NCBI GenBank assembly: GCA_016210785.1
Contig: JACQTN010000444.1
Coordinates: 1-5,377, forward strand
DNA length: 5,377 nucleotides
Source of the DNA: Armatimonadota bacterium
Lineage (GTDB): Bacteria; Sysuimicrobiota; Sysuimicrobiia; Sysuimicrobiales; JACQTN01
Direction of reading: 5' to 3'
Shown here piece by piece: positions 4,834-5,377 of this stretch (the stretch's first letter is position 1; the number at the start of each line of letters is the position of its first letter). The notes beneath the pieces are model-generated. The model was given only the letters and a program-made list of their open reading frames with translations, had not been told where the DNA came from and searched no databases. The translations under genes were made by a program, and so were the position numbers.

Positions 4834-5377
4834 ATGGCAGGACATTCTATCGCGATGTCCAGCCTGCCGACTGGAACGGTCAGCCTCCTGTACGCAGATA
4901 TCGAGGGCGCTACGCGCCTGCTTCAGCGCCTGGGCGGTCGCTATGCCGATGTGCTGGCCGCGTACCGGCAGATCCTGCGCGAGGCCGCTGCGGATGCCGG
5001 TGGCCAGGAGATCGATGCACCGGGCGACGCGTTCTTCGTCGCTTTTCCACGAGCCAGTGACGCCGTGGCCGCGGCGCTGGCAGCGCAGCGGGCCATCCTC
5101 ACCTGCCGTTGGCCAGACAGTGCGGCCGTGCGCGTCCGCATGGGGTTGCACACCGGGGAGCCCATCCGCGCCAACGGGGGCTATATCGGCCTCGACGTGC
5201 ACCGGACTGCGCGCCTGTGCGCCGCAGGTCACGGAGGGCAGATCCTTCTCTCCCGAACCACCGCTGAGCTTGTTGCGCACGACCTCCCGGCAGGCGCGGG
5301 GCTGCGGGATCTGGGCGAGCACCGTCTGAAAGATCTCCAACAGCCGGAGCGGATCTTCCAGATCGTCCACCCCGATC
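4834..5377 (+). CDS. Class III adenylate/guanylate cyclase-domain protein (3' end outside window)
   Basis: The first 181 codons of a protein beginning with a class III nucleotide cyclase catalytic domain, which makes cAMP or cGMP from ATP or GTP as a dimer. The frame has no stop before the window edge. Seen: TVSLLYADIEGATRLL with the first metal Asp (D22), GDAFFVAF with the second metal Asp (D65), VRVRMGLHTGEP, GYIGLDVHRTARL with the Arg (R127) expected to stabilise the transition state, GGQILLS and DLGEHRLKDL at the domain's end. The usual substrate Lys position is Asp (D61) and the usual Asn of VN-AARL is His (H123), as I recall for an actinobacterial/chloroflexal subfamily. Members of that subfamily are often fused to an AAA/NB-ARC-type ATPase and TPR repeats, so a long C-terminus is likely beyond the edge (inference). 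ATG 4834 has a purine-rich GGAGGG at 4817-4822; ATG 4855 and GTG 4807 are alternatives. It is divergent from the small unknown gene. Confidence 0.92.
   Translation, partial: MAGHSIAMSSLPTGTVSLLYADIEGATRLLQRLGGRYADVLAAYRQILREAAADAGGQEIDAPGDAFFVAFPRASDAVAAALAAQRAILTCRWPDSAAVRVRMGLHTGEPIRANGGYIGLDVHRTARLCAAGHGGQILLSRTTAELVAHDLPAGAGLRDLGEHRLKDLQQPERIFQIVHPD

Noticed and set aside
4735..5370. Minus-strand and other-frame open readings over the right edge
   Set aside because: The cyclase domain in the frame starting at 4834 is unambiguous and open to the window end; the other frames are its shadows.

Overview
The window is high-GC bacterial DNA. Hand counts of sample lines give about 68-77% GC in the first genes and about 59% in the small gene at 4322-4684. 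Chromosome-type genes with bacterial Shine-Dalgarno sites, a DUF881 (YlxW/YlxX-type) gene and an actinobacterial/chloroflexal-style cyclase domain point to a high-GC lineage of the Terrabacteria side (Actinobacteria, Chloroflexi, high-GC Firmicutes or a related uncultured phylum). That placement is inference; no single marker settles it.

Left part, plus strand (1-3556): the 3' part of dnaE (replicative DNA polymerase III alpha subunit), then a membrane-anchored DUF881 protein, then a flavoprotein of the geranylgeranyl-reductase type. The last two are separated by 2 nt and are almost certainly co-translated. dnaE ends 55 nt upstream of the DUF881 start with no visible terminator, so all three may form one operon.

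Middle, minus strand (3545-4684): a short stand-alone cyclic-nucleotide-binding-domain protein converges on the reductase, with the two stop ends overlapping by 12 nt. Upstream of it is a complete tRNA-Leu(CAA) gene with encoded CCA, a near-consensus sigma-70-type promoter (TGGACA, 17 nt, TATACT) and a strong downstream hairpin. Further upstream is a 120-residue protein I do not recognise, with clearly lower GC than its neighbours.

Right edge, plus strand (4834 to the end): the first 181 codons of a class III adenylate/guanylate cyclase-domain protein, open at the window edge and transcribed divergently from the small unknown gene. A nucleotide cyclase domain and a stand-alone cyclic-nucleotide receptor lie within 0.9 kb of each other, which suggests a local second-messenger pair. 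However, the cyclase lacks several canonical substrate residues, so its product is uncertain. I see no mobile element, CRISPR array or phage gene. The window is mostly ordinary chromosome; the most interesting points are the cyclase/receptor pairing, the altered fingers motif in DnaE and the unknown low-GC gene.
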